This document shows, piece after piece, positions 1-9,160 of a DNA stretch of 64,000 nucleotides (position 1 is its first letter; each line of letters begins with the position of its first letter). The position numbers and the translations under genes were made by a program. The stretch spans positions 884,181 through 948,180 of the forward strand of contig NZ_JAFCKH010000001.1 of assembly GCF_018130505.1 (NCBI RefSeq), given 5' to 3'. The notes beneath the pieces are model-generated. The model saw only the letters and a program-made list of their open reading frames with translations. It ran no database searches and had not been told where the DNA came from. Source of the stretch: Bradyrhizobium tropiciagri. GTDB lineage: Bacteria > Pseudomonadota > Alphaproteobacteria > Rhizobiales > Xanthobacteraceae.

Positions 1-432
<432 letters not shown>

Positions 433-453
433 GCTCTTCACACGGGAGGACAT

Positions 454-1653
454 ATGGCGGGCAGACTGACGCCGACGCACGAGGCGCCGTATCGCGGCCT
501 CAAGGTGCTGGATCTCGGGCAGGGCATCGCGTCGCCCTATTGCGCGATGCTGCTCGGGGTCTACGGCGCCGACGTCATCAAGATCGAGCCGCCGGAAGGT
601 GACTGGTCGCGCTATCTCGGGACCACCTACGGCAGTCATACGACGCTGTCGGCGGTCTATAACCGCGGCAAGCGCAGCCTGTGTCTCGACATGAAGCACA
701 AGGACGGGATCGCGATCGCGCAGCGTCTCGCGAAGGAAGCCGATGTGCTGATCGAGGGCTTCCGTCCCGGCGTCGCCGAGCGGCTCGGGCTCGGCTATGA
801 AAGCCTGTCGCGCGACAATCCCGGCCTGGTGTATCTCTCGGTCAGCGGCTTCGGGCAGACTGGGCCATATGCAAAGCGGCCCGGTTCGGATTCGGTGGCG
901 CAGGCCTTCTCCGGACTGGTTTCCGTCAATCTCGGCACTGACGGCGTGCCGCACCGGGTCGGTACCACGATCTCCGACGTTGTCACCGGCGTCTATGCGT
1001 TCCAGGCCATTGCGACGACACTGTTCGCGCGCGCGACCGTCGGCACCGGGCGCTGGATCGACGTCAATCTCTGCCAGTCGACGGCGGCGCTGCTCGGCCA
1101 CAAGGTGGCGGAGTTCGTCCTCGAAGGTGGCGCACCTCGTGCGCTCAACGTGCCCGCTGGCACCTATCAGACCCAGGACGGCTGGATGATGGTGACGCTG
1201 GTGAACGAGCCGCAGTACAAACGGCTGTGCGGTGCGATCGACCGTGAGGATCTCGCCAACGATCCGCGCTTCGCCGACTTCGCCCGGCGCGCCGACGCTG
1301 CCGATGCACTGATCCCGCAGCTGCGCGAGGTGTTTTTGACCCAGCCGACCGAGGCCTGGCTGGCGCGGCTGCACGCTGCCGATATCATCGCCGAGCGGAT
1401 CCTCAATCCCGGCGAATGGCTGCACAACGCCCATGTCGAGGCGACCAGGGCGTCGGTGCGCCAGGACACGCCCGGCGTTGGTGCGGTCTACACACCGCGG
1501 ACGCCGGGCATCGCAAGCCTGTCCGAGGACCGGCTGTGTCCCGCGCCTGATGTCGGGCAGGACAGCCGCGCGGTGCTTGCAGAGGCCGGATTTGCGGACG
1601 CGGAGATCGACGGCCTGCTGCAGTCCGGCGCCGTGCGGCAAGCCAGGAGATAG
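454..1653 (+). CDS. CaiB/BaiF family CoA-transferase
   Basis: A 399-residue protein, the usual length for family III CoA-transferases, which move CoA between carboxylic acids in the cytoplasm. The N-terminal fold carries GADVIKIEPPEGDWSR, typical of the CoA-binding region, and the segment PGSDSVAQAFSGL holds the Asp expected to form the acyl-enzyme intermediate. The start ATG follows the ribosome site GGGAGGACAT. It lies between a Liv-type ATPase and an enoyl-CoA hydratase gene with gaps of 21 and 12 bases, so it probably activates the imported acid. The substrate is unknown; family assignment is firm. Confidence 0.93.
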   Translation: MAGRLTPTHEAPYRGLKVLDLGQGIASPYCAMLLGVYGADVIKIEPPEGDWSRYLGTTYGSHTTLSAVYNRGKRSLCLDMKHKDGIAIAQRLAKEADVLIEGFRPGVAERLGLGYESLSRDNPGLVYLSVSGFGQTGPYAKRPGSDSVAQAFSGLVSVNLGTDGVPHRVGTTISDVVTGVYAFQAIATTLFARATVGTGRWIDVNLCQSTAALLGHKVAEFVLEGGAPRALNVPAGTYQTQDGWMMVTLVNEPQYKRLCGAIDREDLANDPRFADFARRADAADALIPQLREVFLTQPTEAWLARLHAADIIAERILNPGEWLHNAHVEATRASVRQDTPGVGAVYTPRTPGIASLSEDRLCPAPDVGQDSRAVLAEAGFADAEIDGLLQSGAVRQARR

Positions 1654-1665
1654 CGGGAGGACATC

Positions 1666-2439
1666 ATGACGGAGCTCGTTCGTTACGAGGTTGCCGACCA
1701 GATCGCCGAGATCGTGCTGGATCGCGCACCGGTCAATGCGCTCAGCATCCCCTTGATCGACGCGCTGCTGGCGGCGCTGGCGAAGGCGCGAGATGATGCG
1801 GCGGTGCGCGCCGTGATCATCCGCAGCGCCCACAAGGTGTTTTGCGCCGGCCTCGATCTCGACATTGTCAGGGGCAAGCCCGCGATCGAGGTCAAGGCGT
1901 TCCTCGAGAAGCTCTACTTCGCCCTGAACGACACGCAGTACCGTATGGGCAAGCCGACCATCGCGGCGATCGACGGCGCGGTGCGGGCCGGCGGCATGAC
2001 GATCGCGATTTCCTGCGACATGATCGTCGCGGGTGACGGCTCGACGTTCGGCTATCCCGAGATCGATGTCGGCCTGATCCCGGCGATCCACTTCGTGCAA
2101 TTGCCGCGGCTGGTGGGCAAGCACCAGGCGTTCGGCCCGCTGTTCCTCGGCGAGCCGTTCGATGCGGCGACCGCTTTCCGCATGGGCCTGCTCAGCGAAG
2201 TGGTGCCGAAGGGCACCGCTCTCGACCGGGCGCGCGAGATCGCACGCAAGCTCGCCGCGAAGTCGCCGATCGTGATGAAGATCGGCCGCGATGCCTTCAT
2301 GCGCGCGGTCGACGCGGATTTCCGCCGCTCGGTGGAGAATACGGCGGAAAGTTTCGTGGTGGTCGCATCGACCGAGGATTGCCAGGAAGGGCTGAATGCG
2401 TTCGTCGAGAAGCGGACGCCCAACTACAAGGGGCGATAG
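1666..2439 (+). CDS. Enoyl-CoA hydratase/isomerase family protein
   Basis: A 257-residue crotonase-fold protein. The two oxyanion-hole segments are visible as AHKVFCAGLDLD and VRAGGMTIAISCDMIVAG. The region PEIDVGLIPAIHFVQLPRL replaces the glycine-rich turn found in many hydratases, so hydratase, isomerase or another crotonase reaction are all possible. The start ATG follows GGGAGGACATC, 12 bases after the CoA-transferase stop, which points to one operon with the flanking CoA-transferase and thiolase. It would act on the CoA thioester made by its neighbour. Confidence 0.92.
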   Translation: MTELVRYEVADQIAEIVLDRAPVNALSIPLIDALLAALAKARDDAAVRAVIIRSAHKVFCAGLDLDIVRGKPAIEVKAFLEKLYFALNDTQYRMGKPTIAAIDGAVRAGGMTIAISCDMIVAGDGSTFGYPEIDVGLIPAIHFVQLPRLVGKHQAFGPLFLGEPFDAATAFRMGLLSEVVPKGTALDRAREIARKLAAKSPIVMKIGRDAFMRAVDADFRRSVENTAESFVVVASTEDCQEGLNAFVEKRTPNYKGR

Positions 2440-2576
2440 AACGGCGTGGCCGCCGCACGGAATATGGCGAGCGGACGGGCGTCCGCAGTAGCCCTGCGCA
2501 GTCGGCGCCGCGAATTGACATTGGTGCGGGATCGGCGGCAAATGGCGCAAACCAATACTGTCGAGAGGAAACCATC

Positions 2577-3809
2577 ATGGCCGACGCGCTGATCATCGAT
2601 GCATGCAGGACGCCGCGGGGCATCGGCAAGGCCGGCAAGGGCGCGCTGTCGGGGATTCATCCGCAGCAGATCGGCGCCACCGTGCTGCGGGCGCTGGCCG
2701 ATCGTACCGGCATCAACACCGCCGATGTCGACGACATCATCTGGGGCACCAGCTCGCAGCGCGGTCCGCAGAGCGGCGATCTCGGCCGGATGTCGGCGCT
2801 CGACGCCGGCTATGATGTGCGCGCCTCAGGCGTGACGCTCGATCGCTTCTGCGGCTCCGGCATCACCAGCGTCAACATGGCCGCGAATGCCATCATGGCC
2901 GGCGCCGAGGATCTGATGATCGCCGGCGGCACGGAGATGATGTCGATGGAAGGCCGCCGCGGCGAGGGGCCGTTCATGATGGACAATGGCAATCTCCGTC
3001 TGCGCGCCCGCCATCCGCAATCGCATCAGGGCGTCTGCGCCGATGCCATCGCGACGATGGAGGGGATTACCCGCGAGGACGTCGACGCGCTCGGCCTCGA
3101 GAGCCAGAAGCGCGCGGCGGCTGCGATCAAGGGCGGACACTTCGACAAGAGCCTGGTTGCGGTCCATCGCGAGGACGGCACGCTGGCGCTCGACCGCGAG
3201 GAGTATCCGCGGCCGCAGACGACGCTGGAAGGTCTCGCCGCGCTGAAGCCGGCATTCCCCGCGATTGCCGACTATGCGCTCGACGACAAGGGAACGACCT
3301 ACCGGAAATTGATCCTGGATAAGTACCCCGATCTCGATATCAACTTCGTCCATCACGCAGGAAATTCCTCGGGCGTGGTCGACGGTGCCGCGGCGATCCT
3401 GCTGGCGTCGCCGGACTATGCCCGCAAGCACGGACTGAAGCCGCGCGCCCGGGTGGTTGCGACCGCCAATATGGGGGACTCGCCGACGCTGATGCTCAAC
3501 GCGCCGGTGCCGGCGACGCGCAAGGTGCTGGCCAAGGCCGGACTCACGCTCGACGACATCGATCTGTTCGAGATCAACGAGGCGTTCGCGGTGGTCGCGG
3601 AGAAATACATCCGCGACCTCAAGCTCGATCGCGACAAGGTCAACGTCAACGGCGGTTCGATCGCGCTCGGCCATCCGATCGGGGCCACCGGTTCGATCCT
3701 GATCGGGACGGTACTGGATGAGCTCGAGCGGCGCGACCTCAAGCGCGGTCTGGTCACGATGTGCGCGGCCGGCGGCATGGCGCCGGCGATCATCATCGAG
3801 CGGGTCTAG
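2577..3809 (+). CDS. Acetyl-CoA C-acyltransferase (thiolase)
   Basis: A 410-residue thiolase that would cleave a 3-oxoacyl-CoA to acetyl-CoA plus a shortened acyl-CoA. The acyl-accepting Cys lies in LDRFCGSGITSVNMAANA, followed by NEAFAVVAEKYI, the His motif GGSIALGHPIGATGS and the C-terminal Cys in TMCAAGGMAPAIIIERV, so all catalytic residues are present. I chose the ATG at 2577 because it follows GAGAGGAAACC and gives the family N-terminus MADALIIDACRTPRG; the frame is open further upstream but that part looks non-coding. It is probably the last gene of the acyl-CoA operon and overlaps the convergent kinase gene by four bases (CTAG). Confidence 0.94.
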   Translation: MADALIIDACRTPRGIGKAGKGALSGIHPQQIGATVLRALADRTGINTADVDDIIWGTSSQRGPQSGDLGRMSALDAGYDVRASGVTLDRFCGSGITSVNMAANAIMAGAEDLMIAGGTEMMSMEGRRGEGPFMMDNGNLRLRARHPQSHQGVCADAIATMEGITREDVDALGLESQKRAAAAIKGGHFDKSLVAVHREDGTLALDREEYPRPQTTLEGLAALKPAFPAIADYALDDKGTTYRKLILDKYPDLDINFVHHAGNSSGVVDGAAAILLASPDYARKHGLKPRARVVATANMGDSPTLMLNAPVPATRKVLAKAGLTLDDIDLFEINEAFAVVAEKYIRDLKLDRDKVNVNGGSIALGHPIGATGSILIGTVLDELERRDLKRGLVTMCAAGGMAPAIIIERV

Positions 3810-5398
3810 ACCGCAGGAAACCGCAGCTCGAAGGCGACACCGCGGCCGGACGGCGCGAGACCGATCGAGCCGCCATGGCTGATCATCACGGCCTGCGCGA
3901 TCGCGAGCCCCATGCCGGTGCCGCCGCTGTCGCGGCGGGTGGTGAAGAAGGCGTCGAAGACCTTGTCGCGATTGGCGTCCGAGATCGGGTCGCCGTCATT
4001 GCTCACCGTCATCCTGACGGTCGATGCTTCGCCGGCTACGTCAATCTGCATTGACGTCGCGTTGTGACGGAAGGCGTTGTCGGCGAGGTGCGCCAGCACG
4101 ATCAGTGCCTTCTCGCCGGACATGCCGATCGAACGATCGAGATCGCCGCCGGCGGTGATCGTCTGTTTCGGAAAGCGGCTCTTCAGAGCGTCAATGACGG
4201 GAGCGAGTTGGGTCTGCTCGTTCTGCGGCGCGCTTTCCGCGCGGGCCAGCTCGCGCAAACGATGGCTCATCGCGTCCAGCCGCTCGACGTCGCCGAGGAT
4301 GTTCGAGATGAAGGTCTTCTGCTCCTCCCGGGTCAGCGCGTCCGACTTGCTCTGCAGCGAGTCGTGCAGCAGCTCGGCCGCGCCCCTGATCGATGTCAGC
4401 GGTGATTTCAACTCGTGTGTCAGGTGCGCCGAGAAGGTCGCGATGTAATCGGAGCGGCGCGACAGTTGATGGGCCATGTCGAGAAAGCTGTCCGAGAGTT
4501 GGGCGAGCTCGCGCGTGCCATAGTGCTCCAGCGGCTGAAACGCCTGGCGGTCACCGCGGCCGATCCGCACGGCGCGATCGACCAGCTCGCGCATCGGGCG
4601 CGTGACCGTGCGGGAGAACACCAGCCCGATCGCGATCGTCGCCAGCAGCACGGCCAGTCCCGCGAGCAGGAACTTGCCGCGCTCCTGATAGAGATGATCG
4701 AAGATGTTGCTTGGCGTCCGCGAGGTGTAGATCACCCCGGCGACGTGATCGTTGACGAGGATGGGCATCGCCGAGAAGACGTGGACCCCGACGCCGCGGC
4801 TGATCGAATAGATCGGCGGCGGCGGCTTGTCGGGCATGCGGATGCGCAATGCGGCGCTGTACTGGCCGCGCAGCGCGGTCGCCACCTCCTCGATATGGGC
4901 GAGCGACTGCCCGACCTCCTGGCGACCGGCGATCACCACGCCCTGCGGATCGAGGATCCGGAAGCCCGCAAGCGTCACCTTCTGGGTCTCGCGGATGATC
5001 GGCGTCAGCCGGGTGCCGATCTCGACATAGGCCGGATCCGCCGGCTTTGCGGCCGGCAGAGCGTCGGGCCGGCGCCGCAGCAGGTCATTGCCGGCGAGAT
5101 CGAGCGCGGGCCGGATCGGTGTCACCTGATCGCCAGGATCGGGCAGCGCCTCCGGCGGCACGGCGGCGCCGAGCGGGATGCCATTGCCGAGCCGCGCCTG
5201 CACCTCCTGGGCATAGATCGCCGCCAGCACCCGGCTTTGCGCGATCAGCTCGGCCTGGGTCTGGTGGATGAGCTGGTTGTCGTAGAGACGAAAGAAGAAC
5301 AATCCCATCAGCGGCAGCACCGCGACCAAAGCGAGCACGGTGAAAATCACGAGGCTGAGCGAGGGGCGCCACTTCTGGCGGGCGCGGAACGATGTCAT
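3806..5398 (-). CDS. Sensor histidine kinase, CreC-like
   Basis: A 530-residue membrane kinase. Near the N-terminus is one membrane segment (roughly residues 17-37), then a periplasmic sensing region of about 200 residues, a second membrane segment (FLLAGLAVLLATIAIGLVF), a HAMP linker and the catalytic domains. The phospho-accepting His is in FSAHLTHELKSPLTSIRGAA, an H-box strongly resembling that of CreC; the N-box HLADNAFRHN and G-box GGTGMGLAIAQAV follow. I chose the ATG at 5398 because it overlaps the stop of the response regulator as ATGA, indicating translational coupling. It is the third gene of the DUF4173-regulator-kinase operon. The signal is unknown. Confidence 0.92.
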   Translation of the reverse strand: MTSFRARQKWRPSLSLVIFTVLALVAVLPLMGLFFFRLYDNQLIHQTQAELIAQSRVLAAIYAQEVQARLGNGIPLGAAVPPEALPDPGDQVTPIRPALDLAGNDLLRRRPDALPAAKPADPAYVEIGTRLTPIIRETQKVTLAGFRILDPQGVVIAGRQEVGQSLAHIEEVATALRGQYSAALRIRMPDKPPPPIYSISRGVGVHVFSAMPILVNDHVAGVIYTSRTPSNIFDHLYQERGKFLLAGLAVLLATIAIGLVFSRTVTRPMRELVDRAVRIGRGDRQAFQPLEHYGTRELAQLSDSFLDMAHQLSRRSDYIATFSAHLTHELKSPLTSIRGAAELLHDSLQSKSDALTREEQKTFISNILGDVERLDAMSHRLRELARAESAPQNEQTQLAPVIDALKSRFPKQTITAGGDLDRSIGMSGEKALIVLAHLADNAFRHNATSMQIDVAGEASTVRMTVSNDGDPISDANRDKVFDAFFTTRRDSGGTGMGLAIAQAVMISHGGSIGLAPSGRGVAFELRFPAV

Positions 5399-6099
5399 GC
5401 CTGCGGCTCGCACCGGCCGAGCTTGAAGCCGACGCCATGGACGGTTTCGATGACATTGTCGCAGTTCGCGGCGGCGAGCTTGGCGCGGATATTGCGGATA
5501 TGACTGTCGATGGTGCGATCGGAAACCTGGATGTTGAGCTGGTAGGCCGCACTCATGATCTGCTCGCGGTTGAACACCGCGGTCGGCCGCGTCAGGAACG
5601 CGCGCAGGATGCCGAACTCGATCGCGGTCAGGCGAAGCGGCGCGCCCGAGAACGTCGCGACGTGCTGTTCCGGATCGACCGAGAGCTGTCCTCGCGCGAG
5701 CACGCTCGTCTCTGGTTTCGCACCGTTCGCGCGCGGCATCAGGCGCCGCAGGATGACGTTGACCCGCGCGACGAGCTCGCGCGGGCTGAATGGCTTGGTC
5801 ACGTAGTCGTCGCCGCCGATCTCGAGCCCGAGCACGCGGTCGATCTCGTCGTCCCGCGCCGACAGGAACAGGATCGGCACGTCGGATGATTTGCGGATCT
5901 CACGACAGACGTCGAGGCCGTCGAATTCCGGCATGCCGATATCGAGCACGATCAGGTCCGGCCGGTCGGCGGCGAACCGGGCCAATGCCTCCTTGCCGTC
6001 GCGCGCCTCGGTCACGCTCATGCCGGCCTTCTTGAGGGCGACGCGGATGACCTCGCGGATGTGCAGGTCGTCGTCGACAATGAGGATACGGTGGGTCAA
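5395..6099 (-). CDS. Response regulator, OmpR/CreB-like
   Basis: A 234-residue two-domain regulator. The receiver domain has the acidic pocket (ILIVDDD), the phospho-accepting Asp in DLIVLDIGMPEFDGLD, the switch region FLSARD and the Lys in YVTKPFSPREL. The C-terminal winged helix contains LTAIEFGILRAFLTRP and VSDRTIDSHIRNIRAKL, typical of the OmpR class. I chose the TTG at 6099 because it gives the normal start LTHRILIVDDD and follows GGAGAG; a longer frame upstream overlaps the end of the DUF4173 gene. It is coupled to the kinase by a four-base overlap and would be its phosphorylation partner and DNA-binding output. Confidence 0.92.
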   Translation of the reverse strand: MTHRILIVDDDLHIREVIRVALKKAGMSVTEARDGKEALARFAADRPDLIVLDIGMPEFDGLDVCREIRKSSDVPILFLSARDDEIDRVLGLEIGGDDYVTKPFSPRELVARVNVILRRLMPRANGAKPETSVLARGQLSVDPEQHVATFSGAPLRLTAIEFGILRAFLTRPTAVFNREQIMSAAYQLNIQVSDRTIDSHIRNIRAKLAAANCDNVIETVHGVGFKLGRCEPQA

Positions 6100-6125
6100 T
6101 CGGCTCTCCGAATCCGGCCTCCCGG

Positions 6126-7616
6126 CTAGCTCGCGGCGGCGCGCGTCTCGCGTCCATCCAGGAAGCGCTGAAGGCGCCAGGCGCGAAAGCCCCAGCCGCG
6201 CCATGACGCCATCTGCTGGCGCTGCTGTTCTACTAGGCAATCGCGCCGGGAGACAAGGACGGGATTGACGTAGCGAAGCCGGATCGCCCGGTCGATGGCC
6301 GGGAGGGCTTGGGGGCCGAGCCGAAACAGGTAGTTGATGTCCAGGTTGACCCCGCTGCCCGCGGCTTCGCGGCTGTGGCTGACATTATAATCGGCGATGA
6401 TGGCGGCGAAATTGATCAGCGAGCAGACGTAGAGCACCATCGTCAATGCGAGCAGGTTGGCATGGATCAGCCATTGGTTCGGGCGCCGCAAGGCGATGCG
6501 TGCCAGGATCAGGACCAGCCCGACCGCGACGAGCAGCATCCAGACGAAGGCCGCTATTCGCCAGTAGGTGAGGAGGTAGAACTGGACGTAGAGATCGAGC
6601 CGGAGCATCGAGGAGATCACCAGCAACAGGTTCTGTCCGACCCAGACGTAGACGAGCGGGCGTATCACCCGCGATTGCTCCGCGGGGCCGCCCGGCCGCA
6701 TGGCGACAAGGACGAAGCCGGCGGCCAGCAGCGCGGTCACGATCAGCGGGTAGGCGCCACGATGGGCATAGGCGGCATAAGTGATGTCGGCCGGTAGCGC
6801 CACATTGCCCCAGAGATAGACGGCATCGAGGATCGTCTGGACTGCGAACAGCAGGTTGAACAGGATCAGCGAGCGAAGGATGGTTCCGGTGCCGAAAAAG
6901 TCCATCGCGCTTGCGGGTTCGGCCTGATGGTTCGCTGGGGAGAGGCTCTCGCCGGCCATGGCGATCGGGCTGCGCCGCCACCGCGCATGGATGAAGGGCC
7001 AGACCAGCGCGAGCGAAACAATCCAGAACAGCGTACGGCCGATGCTGAGATAGGACGCGGGATTGCCCGGATTGAGCTGGCTGATCCATTTCTCGAGCAG
7101 CGGATTGGCTGCGACGAAGAGAACGACAAAGAGGCTGCCGAGCACCAATGGGACCAGCCAGAGGGCAAAGCCCCTGGTGACGGCTGGCAGATTGAAGGCG
7201 CTGACGAAGTCCCGGCCCAATCTGAATGGGCCGACCAGAAACAGATCGAGTAGCGAGGCGGCGCCCCGGGCGAGACCGGTAATATAGGGATTAGTGGTCA
7301 AGGTGAGCGCGACGCCGAGCGCAAGGACAAGCAAGGTCAGCGAGATGGCGTTGACGTCCTCCATAGCGGGCAGCAGTCCCGCCAGCAGGATTGATCCGGC
7401 AAGCAGTAACCGACGCCGATCGAGAGATTGCAGGTTGGCGGCGAGTGACGCGCAGGCCAGCGTGGCAGCAAAGATCGTGACGGATATTCCGAGCCGCTGA
7501 TCATAGAACAACCAGTCGGCGAGCACCGCGAGCGCAAGCGCGGCCGCGCCCTTGGCCGGCGGCAGGCTGCTATCGATCGATGGGGCGGGGGTCTCCGGTC
7601 GTGCAAGGATTGTCAT
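6126..7616 (-). CDS. DUF4173/DUF4153-type multi-pass membrane protein
   Basis: A protein of about 496 residues dominated by hydrophobic segments, roughly ten to twelve predicted membrane helices, for example FALWLVPLVLGSLFVVLFVA and LIVTALLAAGFVLVAMR. The layout and the stretch AAYAHRGAYPLIVTALL resemble DUF4173 membrane proteins of unknown function. It is first in an operon with a CreB/CreC-like pair, with a 26-base gap to the regulator. That position recalls creD, an unrelated membrane protein in enterobacteria, so a linked envelope role is an inference. I prefer the ATG at 7616 because GAGG lies five bases upstream; in-frame ATGs at 7619 and 7649 are alternatives. Confidence 0.82.
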   Translation of the reverse strand: MTILARPETPAPSIDSSLPPAKGAAALALAVLADWLFYDQRLGISVTIFAATLACASLAANLQSLDRRRLLLAGSILLAGLLPAMEDVNAISLTLLVLALGVALTLTTNPYITGLARGAASLLDLFLVGPFRLGRDFVSAFNLPAVTRGFALWLVPLVLGSLFVVLFVAANPLLEKWISQLNPGNPASYLSIGRTLFWIVSLALVWPFIHARWRRSPIAMAGESLSPANHQAEPASAMDFFGTGTILRSLILFNLLFAVQTILDAVYLWGNVALPADITYAAYAHRGAYPLIVTALLAAGFVLVAMRPGGPAEQSRVIRPLVYVWVGQNLLLVISSMLRLDLYVQFYLLTYWRIAAFVWMLLVAVGLVLILARIALRRPNQWLIHANLLALTMVLYVCSLINFAAIIADYNVSHSREAAGSGVNLDINYLFRLGPQALPAIDRAIRLRYVNPVLVSRRDCLVEQQRQQMASWRGWGFRAWRLQRFLDGRETRAAAS

Positions 7617-7855
7617 CATGACCTCTGTGAAGGACGCTTGATCTGCCATGGTGCGTTCGCCCGTCCGCGCATGCGGACGCGGTCCGGCGTGCAGTGGGAC
7701 AAGCTTTGAAGAGCGCGCGTGCAGATGGTGGGAGCGCGATCAGCAGGAGCTCAGGATTCTTATGCAGATTGTGTGCAGATGCGTCTTATCCGCTCGCGCC
7801 GCTGAATCCCGTCTGATACGGACGGTGCCGTTCCCGTTTGGTGCAGCATCATCCC

Positions 7856-9160
7856 ATGCAAATCGGCAAGCGCATCGGCATCGCCCTTCTCTGGATCGCG
7901 GGGCTCATCTTCGCCTTTGCGGCGATCAACAACAACGATCCCTATCTGGTCCCGCTGCGCGGCACGGGCAATCTGCTGCTCGTGATAACAAGCATCGTCG
8001 TCCCGGTCGTGCTGATCCGCTGCAGTTTCTGGCGTGCACGTGGCTGGAGCGGCAAGCTGCTCGTCGCAACATGGTGCCTGCCGCTGCTCGGGATGCTGAT
8101 CTCGTCCGCTGCGTTTGAGCTGCGAAAGCATTGGGTCCTGCAGACCCCACCCGCGCTTGCGCGTTTCCTCGGGCAGCACTTCATCGTCGGCTACTCGTCA
8201 TTCGACGAAGTGGCGCGCCTCGCCGAGAAGGGATTGATCGCGGGCATCTATGTCACGCGGCACAATGTTGGCGGCAGGACGGCCGAGGCATTGAAGGCGG
8301 AGATCGCAGCGCTGCAGGACCGGCGCCGGATGGCCGGGCTGCCGCCGCTCGTCGTCGCGACGGATCAGGAGGGCGGCATCGTCTCCCACCTCGGGCCGCC
8401 GCTGACGCGACTGCCGTCGCTTGCTTCGCTCGAGCAGCTTGCGCCCGCCGAGCAGAAGGCGAAGGCGGAGGAGTTCGGGCGCATTCACGGCCAAGAGTTG
8501 GCGTCGCTCGGTATCAACCTCAATTTCGCTCCGGTGCTGGACCTGCGGCCGGAAGCCAAGCGCAACCGGTTCGATTTCAACACGCTGATCAGCCGGCGCG
8601 CGATTTCGGACGATCCGGCCAAGGTCAGCGCGATCGCCGGCGCCTATGTCCGCGGGCTGGAGTCGGCTGGCGTTAGCGCCACCGTCAAGCATTTTCCGGG
8701 ACTGGGCCGGGTACGCGCCGACACGCATCATTTCAACGCCGACCTCGACACGCCGGTTGCGGAACTGGAGGCGACCGACTGGCGTCCGTTCCGCGACGTG
8801 CTGTCGACGACCAATGCGCGGCTGATGGTTGGACACGTGGCGGTCAGCGCCATCGATCCCGGCCGGCCCGCCTCGCACTCGAAGGCCGTCATCGACGGGC
8901 TGATCCGCAAGACCTGGAACTACCAGGGGATCGTCATGACCGACGATCTGGTGATGGGGGCGATCTATCAGCACGATGTCTGCACCGCGGTCGTGGAGGC
9001 GCTGAACGCAGGGGTCGATCTGCTGCTGGTCGCCTATGACGGCGCACAGTTCTACCGCATGTTCGCCTGCGCGTCCGCCGCGTCGAGCCGGGGCGCGCTG
9101 GATGCCGCGATACTGGGTGACAGCGAGGCGCGGCTCAAGCGCAGCCTCATGATCGATTAG
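7856..9160 (+). CDS. Membrane-anchored glycoside hydrolase family 3 protein (NagZ-like)
   Basis: A protein of about 434 residues. Two or three N-terminal hydrophobic segments (IALLWIAGLIFAFAAI, LLLVITSIVVPVVLI and a third near residue 70) precede a GH3 catalytic domain. The domain shows ATDQEGGIVSHL, LNFAPVLDL, the substrate motif KHFPGLG and the nucleophile Asp in IVMTDDLVMGA. NagZ-type enzymes remove N-acetylglucosamine from cell-wall or glucan fragments. Unlike cytoplasmic NagZ, this copy looks membrane-tethered, though the topology is not certain. The ATG at 7856 is preferred over TTG 7838 and GTG 7841, although no strong ribosome site is visible. It ends convergently with, and overlaps by four bases, an opgC gene. 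Confidence 0.85.
   Translation: MQIGKRIGIALLWIAGLIFAFAAINNNDPYLVPLRGTGNLLLVITSIVVPVVLIRCSFWRARGWSGKLLVATWCLPLLGMLISSAAFELRKHWVLQTPPALARFLGQHFIVGYSSFDEVARLAEKGLIAGIYVTRHNVGGRTAEALKAEIAALQDRRRMAGLPPLVVATDQEGGIVSHLGPPLTRLPSLASLEQLAPAEQKAKAEEFGRIHGQELASLGINLNFAPVLDLRPEAKRNRFDFNTLISRRAISDDPAKVSAIAGAYVRGLESAGVSATVKHFPGLGRVRADTHHFNADLDTPVAELEATDWRPFRDVLSTTNARLMVGHVAVSAIDPGRPASHSKAVIDGLIRKTWNYQGIVMTDDLVMGAIYQHDVCTAVVEALNAGVDLLLVAYDGAQFYRMFACASAASSRGALDAAILGDSEARLKRSLMID

Noticed and set aside
2379-2576. Upstream extension of the thiolase frame
   Set aside because: It overlaps the end of the hydratase gene and is non-conserved in character; the ATG at 2577 has a good ribosome site.
4415-5503. Open frame of 362 codons on the plus strand
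   Set aside because: It lies antisense to the kinase and is rich in Arg, Asp and Gln in the manner of shadow frames in GC-rich genes; no motif and no ribosome site.
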